A stretch of DNA of 64,000 nt from Hysterangium stoloniferum (lineage: Eukaryota > Basidiomycota > Agaricomycetes > Hysterangiales > Hysterangiaceae): contig WHVD01000085.1 in assembly GCA_015178975.1 (NCBI GenBank), forward strand, positions 124,001 through 188,000, in the 5' to 3' direction. The notes beneath the pieces are model-generated. The model had not been told where the DNA came from. It worked only from the letters and a program-made list of their open reading frames with translations, and did no database searches. Shown piece after piece: positions 47,791-59,399 of this stretch; position 1 is the first letter of the stretch, and every line of letters starts with the position of its first letter. Both the position numbers and the translations under genes were made by a program.

Positions 47791-48096
47791 ATTATTTGAA
47801 CTGATAAATTGTTTGAAATTTTTAAGTTTTAGTAGAATTTTCTAAAGTGGAAAAATCATATCTACAAACTTTGAATATTTGTATCACAAAATCTGAGGAC
47901 ACATCAGTAGTCAGAGTTTTTTGATACAAAATATTTAAAGTTTTCAGATATGATTTTCCACTTTGGAAAATGCTATTAAAACTTGAAATTTTCAAAACAT
48001 TTATCAGTTCTAAAGAATTCCTAGAAAATTTGGCCAAATAGTAGGATTTTTGGAAGGTTCTCCAACTCCAAAAACCTTGAGGTGCCTCCAGTGGTA
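47717..48096. repeat. Long imperfect palindrome at Helitron 3' end
   Basis: ACTGGAGGCATCCCAAGG at the left is answered by CCTTGAGGTGCCTCCAGT at the right. The arms are about 180 bp and pair along most of their length, including GGAAAAATCATATCT and AGATATGATTTTCC. The left arm includes the last codons of the Pif1 frame. Confidence 0.85.
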
Positions 48097-48129
48097 CAAA
48101 GATGTATTATTAAATTGAAGTTTTAATGT

Positions 48130-48605
48130 ATTTATTGTTTTGATTGAATTTTTTGCAAGCCTTAGCTTTCCCACACCCACAATGGCACACCAGTTACATA
48201 TGCATTGCTGTCATGTGTGTGACATGCCATTCATGTGCATTTGTGATGTAATGCGCTCGGTCACATGATGTGCCACTTCATTCATGTCCCACGACCAGTT
48301 GCATTATGTCACAAACATGCACACAACATGCCAGCACCCATTCGTGCATGTGTGGGGGTCCATGTGTGCCAGATGCACACTTACACACCACCTCACTCGT
48401 GTTGCATGACAGGACACATTACCTCATGAACACGTGCACATAAACAGAATGTGCCACATGCGACACACTGTTCATGTGCTTTGTGATGTAATGCACTCAG
48501 TCGCACGACGTGCCACCTCACTCACATCGTGCGACTGGGCACATTATCTCATGAATGCATGCACATGAACACAATGTGCTGCACCCATTCGTGCATGTGT
48601 GGGTG
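48130..48605. repeat. CATG/GTGC-rich diverged repeats
   Basis: Two or three diverged units of about 200 bp share TGTGATGTAATGC, GTGCCACYTCAYTC and CCCATTCGTGCATGTGTG. Each unit contains internally complementary pieces such as GTCGCACGACG and CATCGTGCGAC. Confidence 0.7.
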
Positions 48606-48659
48606 TTAAAAAAAATTACAAACAATTTCAGAAGAATTAAAATAAATACCAGAAAATAT

Positions 48660-48860
48660 ACCAAAATTATGGAAATGGAAGTCAATTAAATGAAATATCA
48701 GTAAACCTGTAAATCCAATCAAATTCCAGTAAACTCCAATTAACTTTTACTACATTCCACTGAATTTCAGTAAATTTCAGTAAATTCTAATTAAATCCAA
48801 TCAAATTCCAATAAATTCCAATTAAGCTCAAGTAAATTCCAATAAATTCAGTTAAATAAC
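48660..48860. repeat. Degenerate 12-13-bp repeat (AAATTCCAATTA)
   Basis: Irregular copies of CAGTAAATTCCAATTAAAT and related words. Low complexity. Confidence 0.75.
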
Positions 48861-49247
48861 ATTGTTAAACTGTTCTATTCCTGACCATTCTGTTACATCC
48901 TTTGTGGACTGTTATTCTATCCTCATTGATATTTTGAAATGATTTTAAATGTACAGCACCCAGTGTAATTACCAGAAGCTTGGGACACTAAGAGTTATGA
49001 AGAACTAAATCATGGCAAGGGCAAAAACTGAGACAACAGATATAATAGTACTATTAAGAACTAAGATTCAAGTCTATTGGCCACTCACATAACTATTCAG
49101 ATGCTCCAAAGTTCAAAGACTGGGATTAAATAAAATCAATGGTCTTGAAATGACTATATAAAAAGACCCATGTGGAAGGAATAGATGAGGAATGTGGCAG
49201 GATGTATAATGGCAGTTATGTACGTAGCTATGTATGTATGTATCAAC

Positions 49248-50258
49248 TGGAGGTCCAGAGGCTAAGGTTGCAAAGGTAGTAAGTCTTAGTGTGGCTAGAC
49301 ACTAGCAAAAGAATTAAGCAGGATGAACAATACTTTAAAAATAAATTAAAAGTAAATGAAGGTATTTTTCCATAAACTTCTATAAATGAGAGGGGGATTC
49401 TAAATGGGTATTCTGAGTCACTATTTAAACTGAAGGGTAGTAGTAAACAAGATAGGATTTTATACTAATGTAAATTGAAGCATGGAGGACTGAAAATGGT
49501 GATTTTATATTAACAGGACACAGGAAATTGGGGGAATGGAACAGGGGTCAAGAAAAGGAATACAAGACAAGGGAAAAAAGATAAATACTCTGAAGTGATG
49601 CAAGGAATAATGGAATGCCATCAGAAGGAAAATGGGATGGAGTGGCTAGAAAATGAAGTCATTAAGTGGGTGAGTTGTCAGTACACTCTCATCAGAGATG
49701 TTGCATCAGGAATACCAATGTCAGGATGCCAGAGTATAGGTTGAAAACACACATAGGGGCCTAAATGACATATGTATGTAGTTCCCAACAGGTACGTTCT
49801 AACTCAATATTTCAACTGGAGATTAGTAGAATATAAGACAATAATTTATACTAAAATATTTAATGGCAGAGAGATGAGTAGAAGGGGAATATGAATGCAG
49901 GATGGATTATGGCACTTAGCTGTAAATGAGAGTCCAGAGGCTAAGATAAAAAAGGGTCATAAGTCTCAGTCTGGCCAGACACTAACTAGCAAAAGGATTA
50001 AGCAGTATGAATAATACTTAAAAGGTAAATAAAGGTATTATTTCATACACTTCTAAATATGAGAGGGAGATTCCAAATGGGTATTCTGAGTCAATATTCA
50101 AACTGAGGGATAGTAGTGTACATACATGATGGGGTTTTATACTAAAGTAAATGGAAACACAGAGCTGAAAATGGAGATTTAATATTAACAGAACAAAGAA
50201 AATCAGGAAACTGAACAGGATATTAAGAAAAAGGAATACAAGACAATAGAAAAAAGAT
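49248..50258. repeat. Pair of diverged ~330-bp direct repeats
   Basis: 49248-49571 and 49923-50258 share GTCCAGAGGCTAAG, AGACACTA(ACTAG)CAAAA, GGGTATTCTGAGTCA and AAGGAATACAAGACAA in the same order and orientation. The interval has no coding. They could be LTR remnants of a short element or a segmental duplication. Confidence 0.65.
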
Positions 50259-50342
50259 TAGTATGTAAGGATGTTATTCTTGATCCATGACTAAGTATTC
50301 AGCAAGATTCCAAAAGGAGACTGACATATGTTTTTTAGGTTC

Positions 50343-51962
50343 TGTTACAACCGGACAATCCCATCAGACTCCGGGCACTAACCCGTACACCCCCACGCAC
50401 CACACACACCAAATGTCTGTTTATAGGTCAAGACTCATTACGTTCGACCTCATTACGACACATATCAGTTACCAGACTTCCCCCAGACTCCGTCTCTGTC
50501 TATGTCCATCTTTGTCCCACACATCAGTCACCGGACCCCACTCAGAATCCCATCACCGCTCTAATCGAGCCCCATTCCCATTTTAGTCAAATGACCTGTC
50601 ATGATTTAGGACTCCACTCCTGCTCTGTTTCCCATTATGGGTTATGCTTTGTCACGATTTGGACTCCACTCTGTTCCGTCCCATTCCTAACACCAAACTT
50701 GGTGTTTATTATTCCCGTTTTATGTTTTGTTAGTTTCATTTCATCATTACTGGATTTGGTATGTTATTCACTCCACGGTCTATATAAACTGGCAGATGTT
50801 GTACATACAATCCAGTCAGAAAATTAGCTTAGATTCCCCCCAGTAATCTAATCCATTTTTCCACTCTAAACCCTTGCTTGATTCACATCACTCACACTAG
50901 TCGGAGCCCACAGGCTCCAGCGCATCTATCTCTCTCAACTATCTTGACTCACGACTCACAACCTCCGACCTATGACCTACAACCCACGAACCCTGCCTGG
51001 ACTCCCCAGGATTCCCGTCTGCCTGTTCGAAATTGGACAACACAATCTAGCAAGGGCGCAGCCTATAAGCTGAAGCCAAGTTTTACCGGATATCCCGCAG
51101 GTTTCTCACGAGACCCGCCCTGTGTTAGGATACACACACAGGCCGGGTCTCCGGAGAAACCCGCGGGATATCCGGTAGGACTTGGCTTCAGCTTATAGGC
51201 TGTGCCCTCGCTAGATCGTGTTGTCCAATTTCAAACGGACGGACGGGAATCCCGGGGAGTCCAGGCGGGGTTTGTGAGTCGTAAGTCGTAGGTCATAGGT
51301 CGTGAGTCATGAGTTGAGATAGTTGAGAGAGATAGATGCGCCGGAGCCCGTGGGCTCCGACTAGTGTGAGCAGTCTGATAAGAGTGGGGTTTTAGGGCGG
51401 AAAATATATTAGATTACTGGGGAGAATCTAAGCTAATTTTCTGACTGGATTGTATGTACAACATCTGCCAGTTTATATAGACCGTGGAATGCATGACATA
51501 CCAAATCCAGTAATAATGAGACGAAATGAGCAAAACATAAAATGGGAAATGTAAACACCAAGTTGGTGTTAGGAATGGGATGGAACGGAGCGGAGTCCGA
51601 ATCGTGACAAAGCATAACCCATAACAGGAAACGGAGTGGGAGCGGAGTCCTAAATCGTGACAGGTCATTTGACTAAAACGGGAACGGGGCTCGAGTAGAG
51701 CGGTGACGGGATTCTGAGCGGGGACTGGTGACTGATGCGTGGGATGAAGACGGACATAGACAGAGACGGAGTCCAGGGGAAGTCCGGTGACTGATATGTG
51801 TCTTAATGAGGTCGAACGTAACGAGTCTTGACGTAATGGAGTCCGGGCGGGAAATCCTATAAACAGACGATTGGTGCTTGTAGCGCGTGGGGGCGTACGG
51901 GTTAGTGCCCGGAGTCCGGCGGGATTTGTCCGGTTGTAACACCCTGTGTGTGTATCCTAACA
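50343..51962 (-). repeat. Solo LTR (family L1), split by another L1 LTR
   Basis: The reverse-oriented LTR starts TGTTACAACCGGAC and ends GTATCCTAACA, with a perfect GGTTC duplication outside (50338-50342 and 51963-51967). It is interrupted at 51123-51941 by a forward-oriented LTR of the same family. Confidence 0.92.
51123..51941 (+). repeat. Solo LTR (family L1) nested within an L1 LTR
   Basis: Starts TGTTAGGATACACACACAGG and ends CGGTTGTAACA, with a perfect CCCTG duplication (51118-51122 and 51942-51946). It is the most CpG-rich copy in the window, so probably the youngest. Confidence 0.93.
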
Positions 51963-53160
51963 GGTTCAGTGAATTTACAAATACATATAATGTATATAAT
52001 TTAAACTTTAATCACTTTAAAATAAGTCTCTGAATGAGAATAAATGGGAAGCTGGAATGTACACAAACCCTCAATAGGACATGGTCACAAAAGGAAATAC
52101 AAAAGTTATGTGATCAAGGATTTGAAAATACTATTCTATGACTGCTGATGTAGTGTTTAAAGACATTATTATTGATCCACCAGGTCACAAAGTGACCGAG
52201 TAAGGTTGTTGGGTGGTAGCATGGTGGGGGCTTGTCCTCCACAGCCTTGTTAAATCACTAAATATTAATAATATAGCTTATTAATCTTAACTTTGGGCTG
52301 CTCTAGGCTTCGATTACATAATACAATGTCATATGAAGCTGCAAGGACACGAAGTCAAAAGGAATAAGCTCATCCTTTGAGAAATAAATAAAATAAAATA
52401 AAATAAAATAAATAGCCATTAAATCCCAGAAAATTGAGGGAAAATCATGAGATATATTGATACATCACAGAATAGTGGAGTTGACCTTACAGTACAACTC
52501 CTAGTCAAGAGACTATAGAAAATAAGGGTTTAATGTAATGATAAGTGTAGTCAATAAGTCAGATGTACATAGATTGAGAACATGTGAGTCGATAGAAGTG
52601 TTGACAAATAAGTTTTGATGGTGAGACCTGACTTTGACTTTTCAGTACAAAGTAGGATAAGCTAATCAGTTTCAACTGCTAGTTGTTTAGAATGACTGAG
52701 ACAATACTCCAGTCACAACTTACAGGGACAATTGAATAGGTGTCTTAGGCAAGTTGTGGTTCAGGGTAAAAGGTGTCTGAGTCTCAATATTATGCCCACT
52801 CGTGTACACAGCATTGTAGAATATATGTGCTCACAAGAATCTATGTACCCATAGATGTACATACATAGATCTTCAAACTAGTAAATAGGAAATATCAGTT
52901 AAGAAAATAATAGGAAATTTGGAGTAAAAGAAGAAATGATGAAATGCTAATATTTCAAAAGAGGGAGGGTACCCTGGTACCCCTCACAGTGCCCCCCAGT
53001 TTGAAGAGCTATGTTAGATAAATTTCTGAAGGATGTTGGGAACTCCCCCCCAAGCTTCTTTAGAGGAACCCCCTAACTGCAGGATGGCTTGGGCCCATTT
53101 GCACACTTACTATGGAATGATGTTATTATGTCCTTGTTAGGATCCACACCATTTCAGACC
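51963..53160. other. Non-coding stretch with L4-like LTR end and AAATA repeat
   Basis: An (AAATA)n run lies at about 52384-52413. About 52690-52988 resembles the second half of the solo LTR at 7251, sharing CACAACTTACAGG, AGGTGTCT and a CTCACA end. No gene is seen. Confidence 0.55.
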
Positions 53161-53420
53161 GGAATGAGGATGGAGGTATAACAGAGATGGAGGACTGTCA
53201 GGATTGAAGGCAGAACAGGATAGTGAGATGGGATGACAATATTGGGATGCTATGGGTAATGGTAATACATGTGGGGGTGCCAATAACCATCCCAATATTG
53301 GCACCCCCACATGTATTACCATTACCCATAGCATCCCAATATTGTCATCCCATCTCACTATCCTGTTCTGCCTTCAATCCTGACAGTCCTCCATCTCTGT
53401 TATACCTCCATCCTCATTCC
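53161..53420. repeat. Perfect palindrome, 122-bp arms, 16-bp spacer
   Basis: 53161-53282 and 53299-53420 are exact reverse complements by reading, with the spacer ATAACCATCCCAATAT between them. The same peptide is therefore spelled from both strands. A third, partial copy lies at 53678-53736. Confidence 0.95.
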
Positions 53421-53677
53421 CTACTACCTCACTCCTCTAATATGTTGTTTTACCTCTTTTATTTATTTTTAGTTTGATATGTTGATCTTCCCCATGCTTG
53501 TTTTGACCCATTTGCCCCTCTGCTTCCTTGATCAGACCTCCGACTTCCTGTTTCACTCAGTATAAATACTTCTCATGTATCTTACAAGTTCTTTAGTTCA
53601 AAAATCAACTTAGATTAGCCCTTTCAATGTGAGGAACCTCCTCCTAATCTCTCTCCTCAATTATCTCTCAAGTTTTT

Positions 53678-53736
53678 GTAAAACAACATATTAGAGGAGT
53701 GAGGTAGCAGGGAATGAGGATGGAGGTGTGACAGAG
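53678..53736. repeat. Third, partial inverted copy of palindrome arm
   Basis: 59 bp reverse-complementary to 53395-53453, with about three differences. It extends the right arm beyond the palindrome and ends exactly where an L1 LTR remnant begins. Confidence 0.85.
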
Positions 53737-53903
53737 TGTTAAGAGGCAGGCAGGTTCACAGAGGGTTTCCAGAGAAACCCACATATAATCTGGTAGGACT
53801 TGGGACCTACATCTGGGATAAGGAACCAGAAAGCTGGTCAAAGAATTCTTTGCTTGGAGGTGGTTTGGCCCATTCACATAAGTGGGAACCTAAAATTGTA
53901 ACA
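53737..53903 (+). repeat. Internally deleted L1 LTR remnant
   Basis: Starts TGTTAAGAGGCAGG, passes through GGTTTCCAGAGAAACCCAC and TGGTAGGACTTGG, and ends AAATTGTAACA. It is only 167 bp against about 820 bp for full copies. Confidence 0.7.
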
Positions 53904-54888
53904 CCCAAACAATTTTACTATGCCCACTCTCACAGCCCCATGGAGCAGTATGTCCCACTGGTATGTTTCAAACATCTGTGAGGTTCAAATTGGTCCATGA
54001 TCTATTTTTCAGGTTCATGATCATTTTGTGAAGGAGAAGAACCAGACTAATGAAGAAAGGCTATAATTTACTTCACTATTGGATGGAGAGTTGATGAATT
54101 CATTACTTTATATTCTGCCTTTCACACCCACCCAATTTTCCGCTCTAAATTCACTTTCACATTATATAGACACAACATCATTGTTTCATACTTACTCACT
54201 GCAACTCTGGAATACATTGGTGATGGTCCGGTACCAGCATACTGAACTAGAATTGTTGTCAAGTGTGATCTTAATGGTATTCTGAAGAAATATTTTGTCT
54301 GCAAGTTATGTCAAAGAGATTTTGAAGAATAATTCTGTTGTTATCCTGCTTCACTTGAAATTATCTGAGAGCCATAGCATGATGATGCATTGTCTTGGCA
54401 AGTATCATATATTCCATCCATTTTTTTATGACAATTACCAATTTTCAGATTAGAAGTTTGTTAAGACTCAGAGTACCTTATTAATTCCTTGACTGACGGA
54501 TCAGCAGAAACGAGAAAAAGAAGGATGGATTGGGGTGACAAACACAGCTGCGATGAATGACCATCGTGTCGGAACGAAGAGGACTGTTACAGCAACTCTA
54601 ACACTCAACAATGCTAGAAATAATATACAATGAGGTGATAATTGACTAAACTATTATTAGATGCTGTGTGAGCCTTCAGTAGAAGGCATAAGAAAGTAGT
54701 AAGGTAACTTTGTCACACTGAAGCCTGTAAGGTTCAAGGAAGGTGAGGAAACCTTGTGGACGAAGGCAGGAATGAAATGCTTGTAAGCATGGCCATAAGG
54801 TTGTACCTTGGTGGAATTAACTCTCCTACTGACTGCGGCATAAAATCTCAGTATCCCCATCGAGTGTTAGTACGACTGCTACCTACCA
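53904..54888. other. Spacer upstream of unknown gene
   Basis: No coding family recognised. It would contain the promoter of the gene at 54889. Confidence 0.35.
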
Positions 54889-56731
54889 ATGTCTACTTTC
54901 CACGAGATGACACTGGGGAATCACAATTTGGCAACGGCTGAGTCCCACCTTGAAGACGTTGAGGAATTACCACCCTTAGTTTCCCCAGATGTGTTGAGTT
55001 CAGCTCAACAGGAGAAGATACATGAGGAGTGGATGAGGAAAAGATTCCGGTTGAAGCTCAGAGAACGATGGAGCTGTAACGAACCAGGCCATGATTTGTG
55101 TTATCGGGAAGCCGATGATGAACATCACATACAGCTGTCTGCAAACCATATAGAGGTCTGGGTTGATGAGTTGGTTAGTAAAGTTATAATGCTATTCCCA
55201 TGTGATCTGTGTCACATGCGGCATATTTCAGTGTCAAGGAGAAACGACCTGCCATGACCCACCCACGGTTGTTAAGATATCCACCAACATGACGTCCAAC
55301 CTCAATCGCAGTCATGCCGATGACTGGGGAATGATCTCACGGAGTCTTGAAACATTGTCAAGTATTGAAATTGGCCCCGGGTATTACTGTGGAGTCGCTT
55401 TGGAAAGGGTTGGGATCAAAGTCCTTCTTTATGCAAAGAAAGCTTCGATGATGGCAAAGCTGACGATATACCAGGAAATCATGAGTCGATTGTCTGACAA
55501 CGGTGCATTTAGCAAGTTTCTACACAAGCATCTCACCCTACCAATATTGGGAAGAATAGTCCAGGAGAGCGTCGATTTAATGAGGTAGGGATAACTGAGC
55601 GTCAATGTTTAATATATTCGAAATACCGACGTCTTCGTAGACCTACATATCCAAATTCGGAGACGGGCGGCGGTGGTTTTAGAGAGGGTCCCGATGTCTC
55701 CACTTAATATGCAGCGAAGTAACAAAGGTCACACTACTCAGCTCATGGTATATTTGGCTTGGACCTTCACGCGGTGTCCCGGTGCCTATTGGACAGAAAA
55801 CGAGTCAAACGCGATCACGTCATCACTTTACAACGTTTTCGTCAAGTCACCGCTGCATACCAACTTTGATGAGGTTGCATCAACATTTATTAGACAAATC
55901 CCCGGTTATCATGATCCCTCACCCATTATCGGCCTTCCGTATATCGTGGAAGCGATCTGCCACGTGCGTCAACTATCTGTAGAGGAGCTCACGGCGATCA
56001 GAGGTTTCATTGAATTCTGGTTACAATCGTGCGTCGCGACATCACATCATTTCATCCTGCCCACCAAAACCATAACAGACAATATCATTCACGACGAATT
56101 GACCTTTATAAATATCCTATACGGCTTCTTGTGTGTTGCATCCACCAAGATGCATGGTTTCGAGAGATTGCTGGAGCTGTATTGAAGGTGTTATTGGATG
56201 ACATGAACGTGCATATAGCGTCATTGACACGTGATCTTAATTCTGGGCCATTCCAATCACTTTTTATCAGTATTAACCACTTGAAAACCTTCTTCGACGA
56301 CAACACGCTTCTCACCGATCACATCTACCAGCTGAATGTGGTTTCTTCGCTCATTTGGCCCATCATAAGGTATATTCACTATATTTTACCTTCCAGCACC
56401 GACTTACATCAGCCCATGAAATCTTCTTACCAGTCTGATTCTGACGCACCCGATTTCAAATTGGAATATTCGGATGTCTGGCGAAGGAATAATCGAGTTG
56501 ACTATGAAGCTGATAGCTGGATCTTCCAAGCCCGAATCTGCGTGTACCACAGTGCGCAGCCTCGATACCATCGACAATCTCGCTTCTCTCCTTGCACATT
56601 GCGACGCAATGCGTGGCTCGACCAATAGTCAATCAATCAGTGACCAGTTTGCGCATTTAGATTTCACCGCACGTTCCTTACTTTGCGTGGTCGCCACACC
56701 TTCCACTCGTGTGTCGGTAGGATCTAATTAG
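54889..56731 (+). CDS. Unrecognised multi-exon protein with fungal W-C-H-C-Y N-terminal block
   Basis: Exon 1 (54889-55173) and exon 2 (55232-55584) are joined by a 58-nt GTTAGT...CAG intron that keeps the frame. A further intron starts at 55585 (GTAGGG), with its acceptor uncertain (55640-55682). Coding continues at about 55673-56185, shifts frame near 56150, and reaches a probable end at 56731. The N-terminal block RERWSCNEPGHDLCY, then HHIQLSANHIEVWVDEL, then CQGETTCHDPP resembles the W-x-C...H-x(2-4)-CY...WA...PP block seen in many uncharacterised basidiomycete proteins. I recall no function for it. The C-terminal half is probably helical (HILxxLGRIVQESVDL, GFERLLELY). There is no signal peptide or membrane helix. 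It could be a real host gene or an early pseudogene, given the unexplained frame change. Confidence 0.6.
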
Positions 56732-58540
56732 ACCCCCATACCAATGGTGGAGGAACATGGTTTCCCTCACAAAGACCTTTCCCATCAATCGGACACACTT
56801 CCTAATCATTCTCTTCCATGATCCCAACACATTTCAACAAAACTAGGAGAATATCAATAGCGCCGCCCTTTATTCCACTCACTTTGCAGCCGTTGCAGAT
56901 GTTGTAAAGCTATATGATTTGAGCCGATGTAAGAACGCAAATAGTCACTTGGTATTATCGCCGCGAGCTCTGGAGTTGTCCCCATACATGTGTTGAATAC
57001 ATTTTGGAGCACTTGTCGTGGTTAGACTACCATCCGAATCATGAACGATACTTGTTTTAAATAAGATATCACTTAATGTCTGAAAAGGGGCCTCCCCCGT
57101 CTCCATTTCGATTTATGTCTTGTTCAGGCTCATCACACCTTCAGGCCAGTGTTCAATTGACAAGATCCATGATCTTAAAACCGAGGCCTTCACACCGTGG
57201 GAGGCAATGTGCTGGGCGAATTCCTTAAACTAATTCTTTTCCATTTAAAACTTGACAATAAAACTGCCATAGGTCAAGAGCGCATACAGTCACTTTTCAC
57301 CATTGCTATGAGCTCAGCATGTTCCACGCATTACTGCCATACATGAATTGTATACACTTGTGGGTACCACCCGTAGCTTGACTGACATCCTATTTATAAA
57401 TGACAATCGTGACTTGATAGTTGTATGAAGCCATGTAATTTGTCACAATTTCAAGCAAAGGGAGTCACTTGTAGTGATTGCTACAAGGTTGTCTAGACTG
57501 GTGTTGAATATATTTCAAGGACTACTCGTCGCTGAAATCACATTGCATATACTAGCGGTAACAATGTCAATGGAATACCACTAGGACGCCTCAAAGAAGG
57601 CGGTCCCACCGTTATTCTTGTTTCATTTGTTTGGGAGAACAGGAAGCCGGGCCAAGCCATTAAACAACACCATGATCAAGAGACCGACACTTCTTCACAT
57701 GTCGTGAGCTTTCACCTTGGATAAGAGAAAAGTAGCTCATGGTAATGTCAGATGAAATCACTTATTAACTAACACTATAGGAAGAGATTGCACTTTATTT
57801 AAGCCCATAATGAACTTGTGCTGAGATGTAGTGCACACTGGAGCTGCAGCTAAGAGCACAATATGTCAATTTTGTGGGAAAAAGGCACTTGTTTGAAGAA
57901 CATGAATACAGTGAGATCAAGTTCCTTCTGAAGGAGCTTGTAGAACGGTACATGAGGCATTTTAATCAAGTTCCCGAAACATTTGTAAACTTGACTGTCT
58001 GCCTCTACATCACAAGGTAAATGGATGAATGGTTGCAGAGGGTGGTATTGGCTATTCATCTTTGTCTTCAGGATCAACAAATACTGTGCACACTGTACAC
58101 TGCTGCAGTCAATAATGAACCAATCCTTGGTACTGTAAGGGTATGTCTAGTACAAGACCTCCCCAGTGTCCTATATTGCTTCCAAGCCATCAAAGCCCAA
58201 CATTAGATTGCTACTTCCTCAGTTCCTTTACCAGGCTCTACAATTATCTATTGGACTAATGGAGAATATAAAATTTCAAGACTGGGATGGATGGTCTGAT
58301 GGTGAATGGTCATATCAGTTTATATTAAAAATAGTACGAGTTGACTCTATTGCAATACACAATCTACAAGGGTTTAATAAGCTTGTGATAAAAGTACTTG
58401 TGTCTCAAATCAAGTGTCAGTTAGTGTAGCACCTCCTGACAGAGTAGGCTGGGGAATAGTTTAGGTGTAACATGGTTCTGTCATACATTAACCTCCATTT
58501 GCATGGTCCACAATTGGGGTTATATGGGTCTGGTAGGGTG
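56732..58540. other. Intergenic, no gene seen
   Basis: Only short frames on both strands, none recognised. AT-rich without obvious repeats. Confidence 0.35.
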
Positions 58541-58544
58541 TCAT

Positions 58545-58625
58545 CTAGGGACCAGATCCCTTTGACATAGGGTAGGGCATCTAGGGACCAGATCCCTTTT
58601 ACATAGGGTAGAACATCTAAGGAGC
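58545..58625. repeat. Two-copy 40-bp tandem repeat
   Basis: CATCTAGGGACCAGATCCCT recurs with about 40-bp periodicity. Each unit contains AGGGACCAGATCCCT, a near-palindrome. Confidence 0.8.
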
Positions 58626-58679
58626 AGGATGAACAGCTGTGTGCATGCAACTTTTACTCTAGCACCAAAGTTGCATGTA

Positions 58680-59310
58680 TGTAGGTGTTCATCCAGGATG
58701 AACAACTGTGCACATGCAACATTTATCTAGCACTGAAGCTGTGGGTGTTGTGTGTATGCAGCTGTTCATCCAGGATAAACACCTGTGCACACAACTTTTA
58801 CTCTAGTGCCGAAGCCACAGGTGTTGCAGGTGTGCAGGTGTTCATCCAGGATGAACACCTGTGCACATGCAACTTTAGCGCTGAAGCTGTGGGTGTTGTG
58901 GGTATGCAGGTGTTCATCCAGGATGAACAACTGTGCACATGCAACTTTAGCACCGAAGCTGTGGGTGTTGAGGGTATGCAGCTGTTCATCCAGGATGAAC
59001 AACTGTGCACATGCAACTTTAGTGCAGAAGCTGTGGGTGTTGTGGGTATGCAGCTGTTCATCCAGGATGAACAACTGTGCACATGCAACTTTAGTGCTGA
59101 AGCTGTGGGTGTTGTGGGTATGCAGCTGTTCATTCAGGATGAACAACTGTGCACATGCAACTTTTACTCTAGTGCGGAAGCTGTGGGTATTGTGTGTATG
59201 CAGCTGTTCATCCAGGATGAACAACTGTGCACACACGACTTTAGTGTCAAAGCTGTAGGTGTTGATGAACAACTGTGCACATGCAACTTTAGCGCTGAAG
59301 CTGTGGGTGT
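58680..59310. repeat. 72-bp tandem repeat with hairpin core, open in several frames
   Basis: About ten copies of a unit of roughly 72 bp (63-81 bp) containing GTTCATCCAGGATGAAC, a perfect 8-bp stem around one base, followed by AACTGTGCACATGCAAC and AAGCTGTGGGTGTTG. Because the period is mostly a multiple of three, open frames run on both strands: a 239-codon one on the plus strand (58685-59404) and a 196-codon one on the minus strand. Neither resembles a known protein, and I treat the block as a satellite rather than a gene. Confidence 0.85.
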
Positions 59311-59399
59311 GGAGAATCTCCAACTCCACACACAAGTTCTGGTGGCTATTAATCAAGTTTTTGAACCATTACAGAGGTTTTTGAATGGTGACAGAGTAT

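Noticed and set aside
53137-53477. Two similar proteins on opposite strands starting MRWDDNIGMLWVM
   Set aside because: They are the two arms of the perfect palindrome read from each strand, not two genes.
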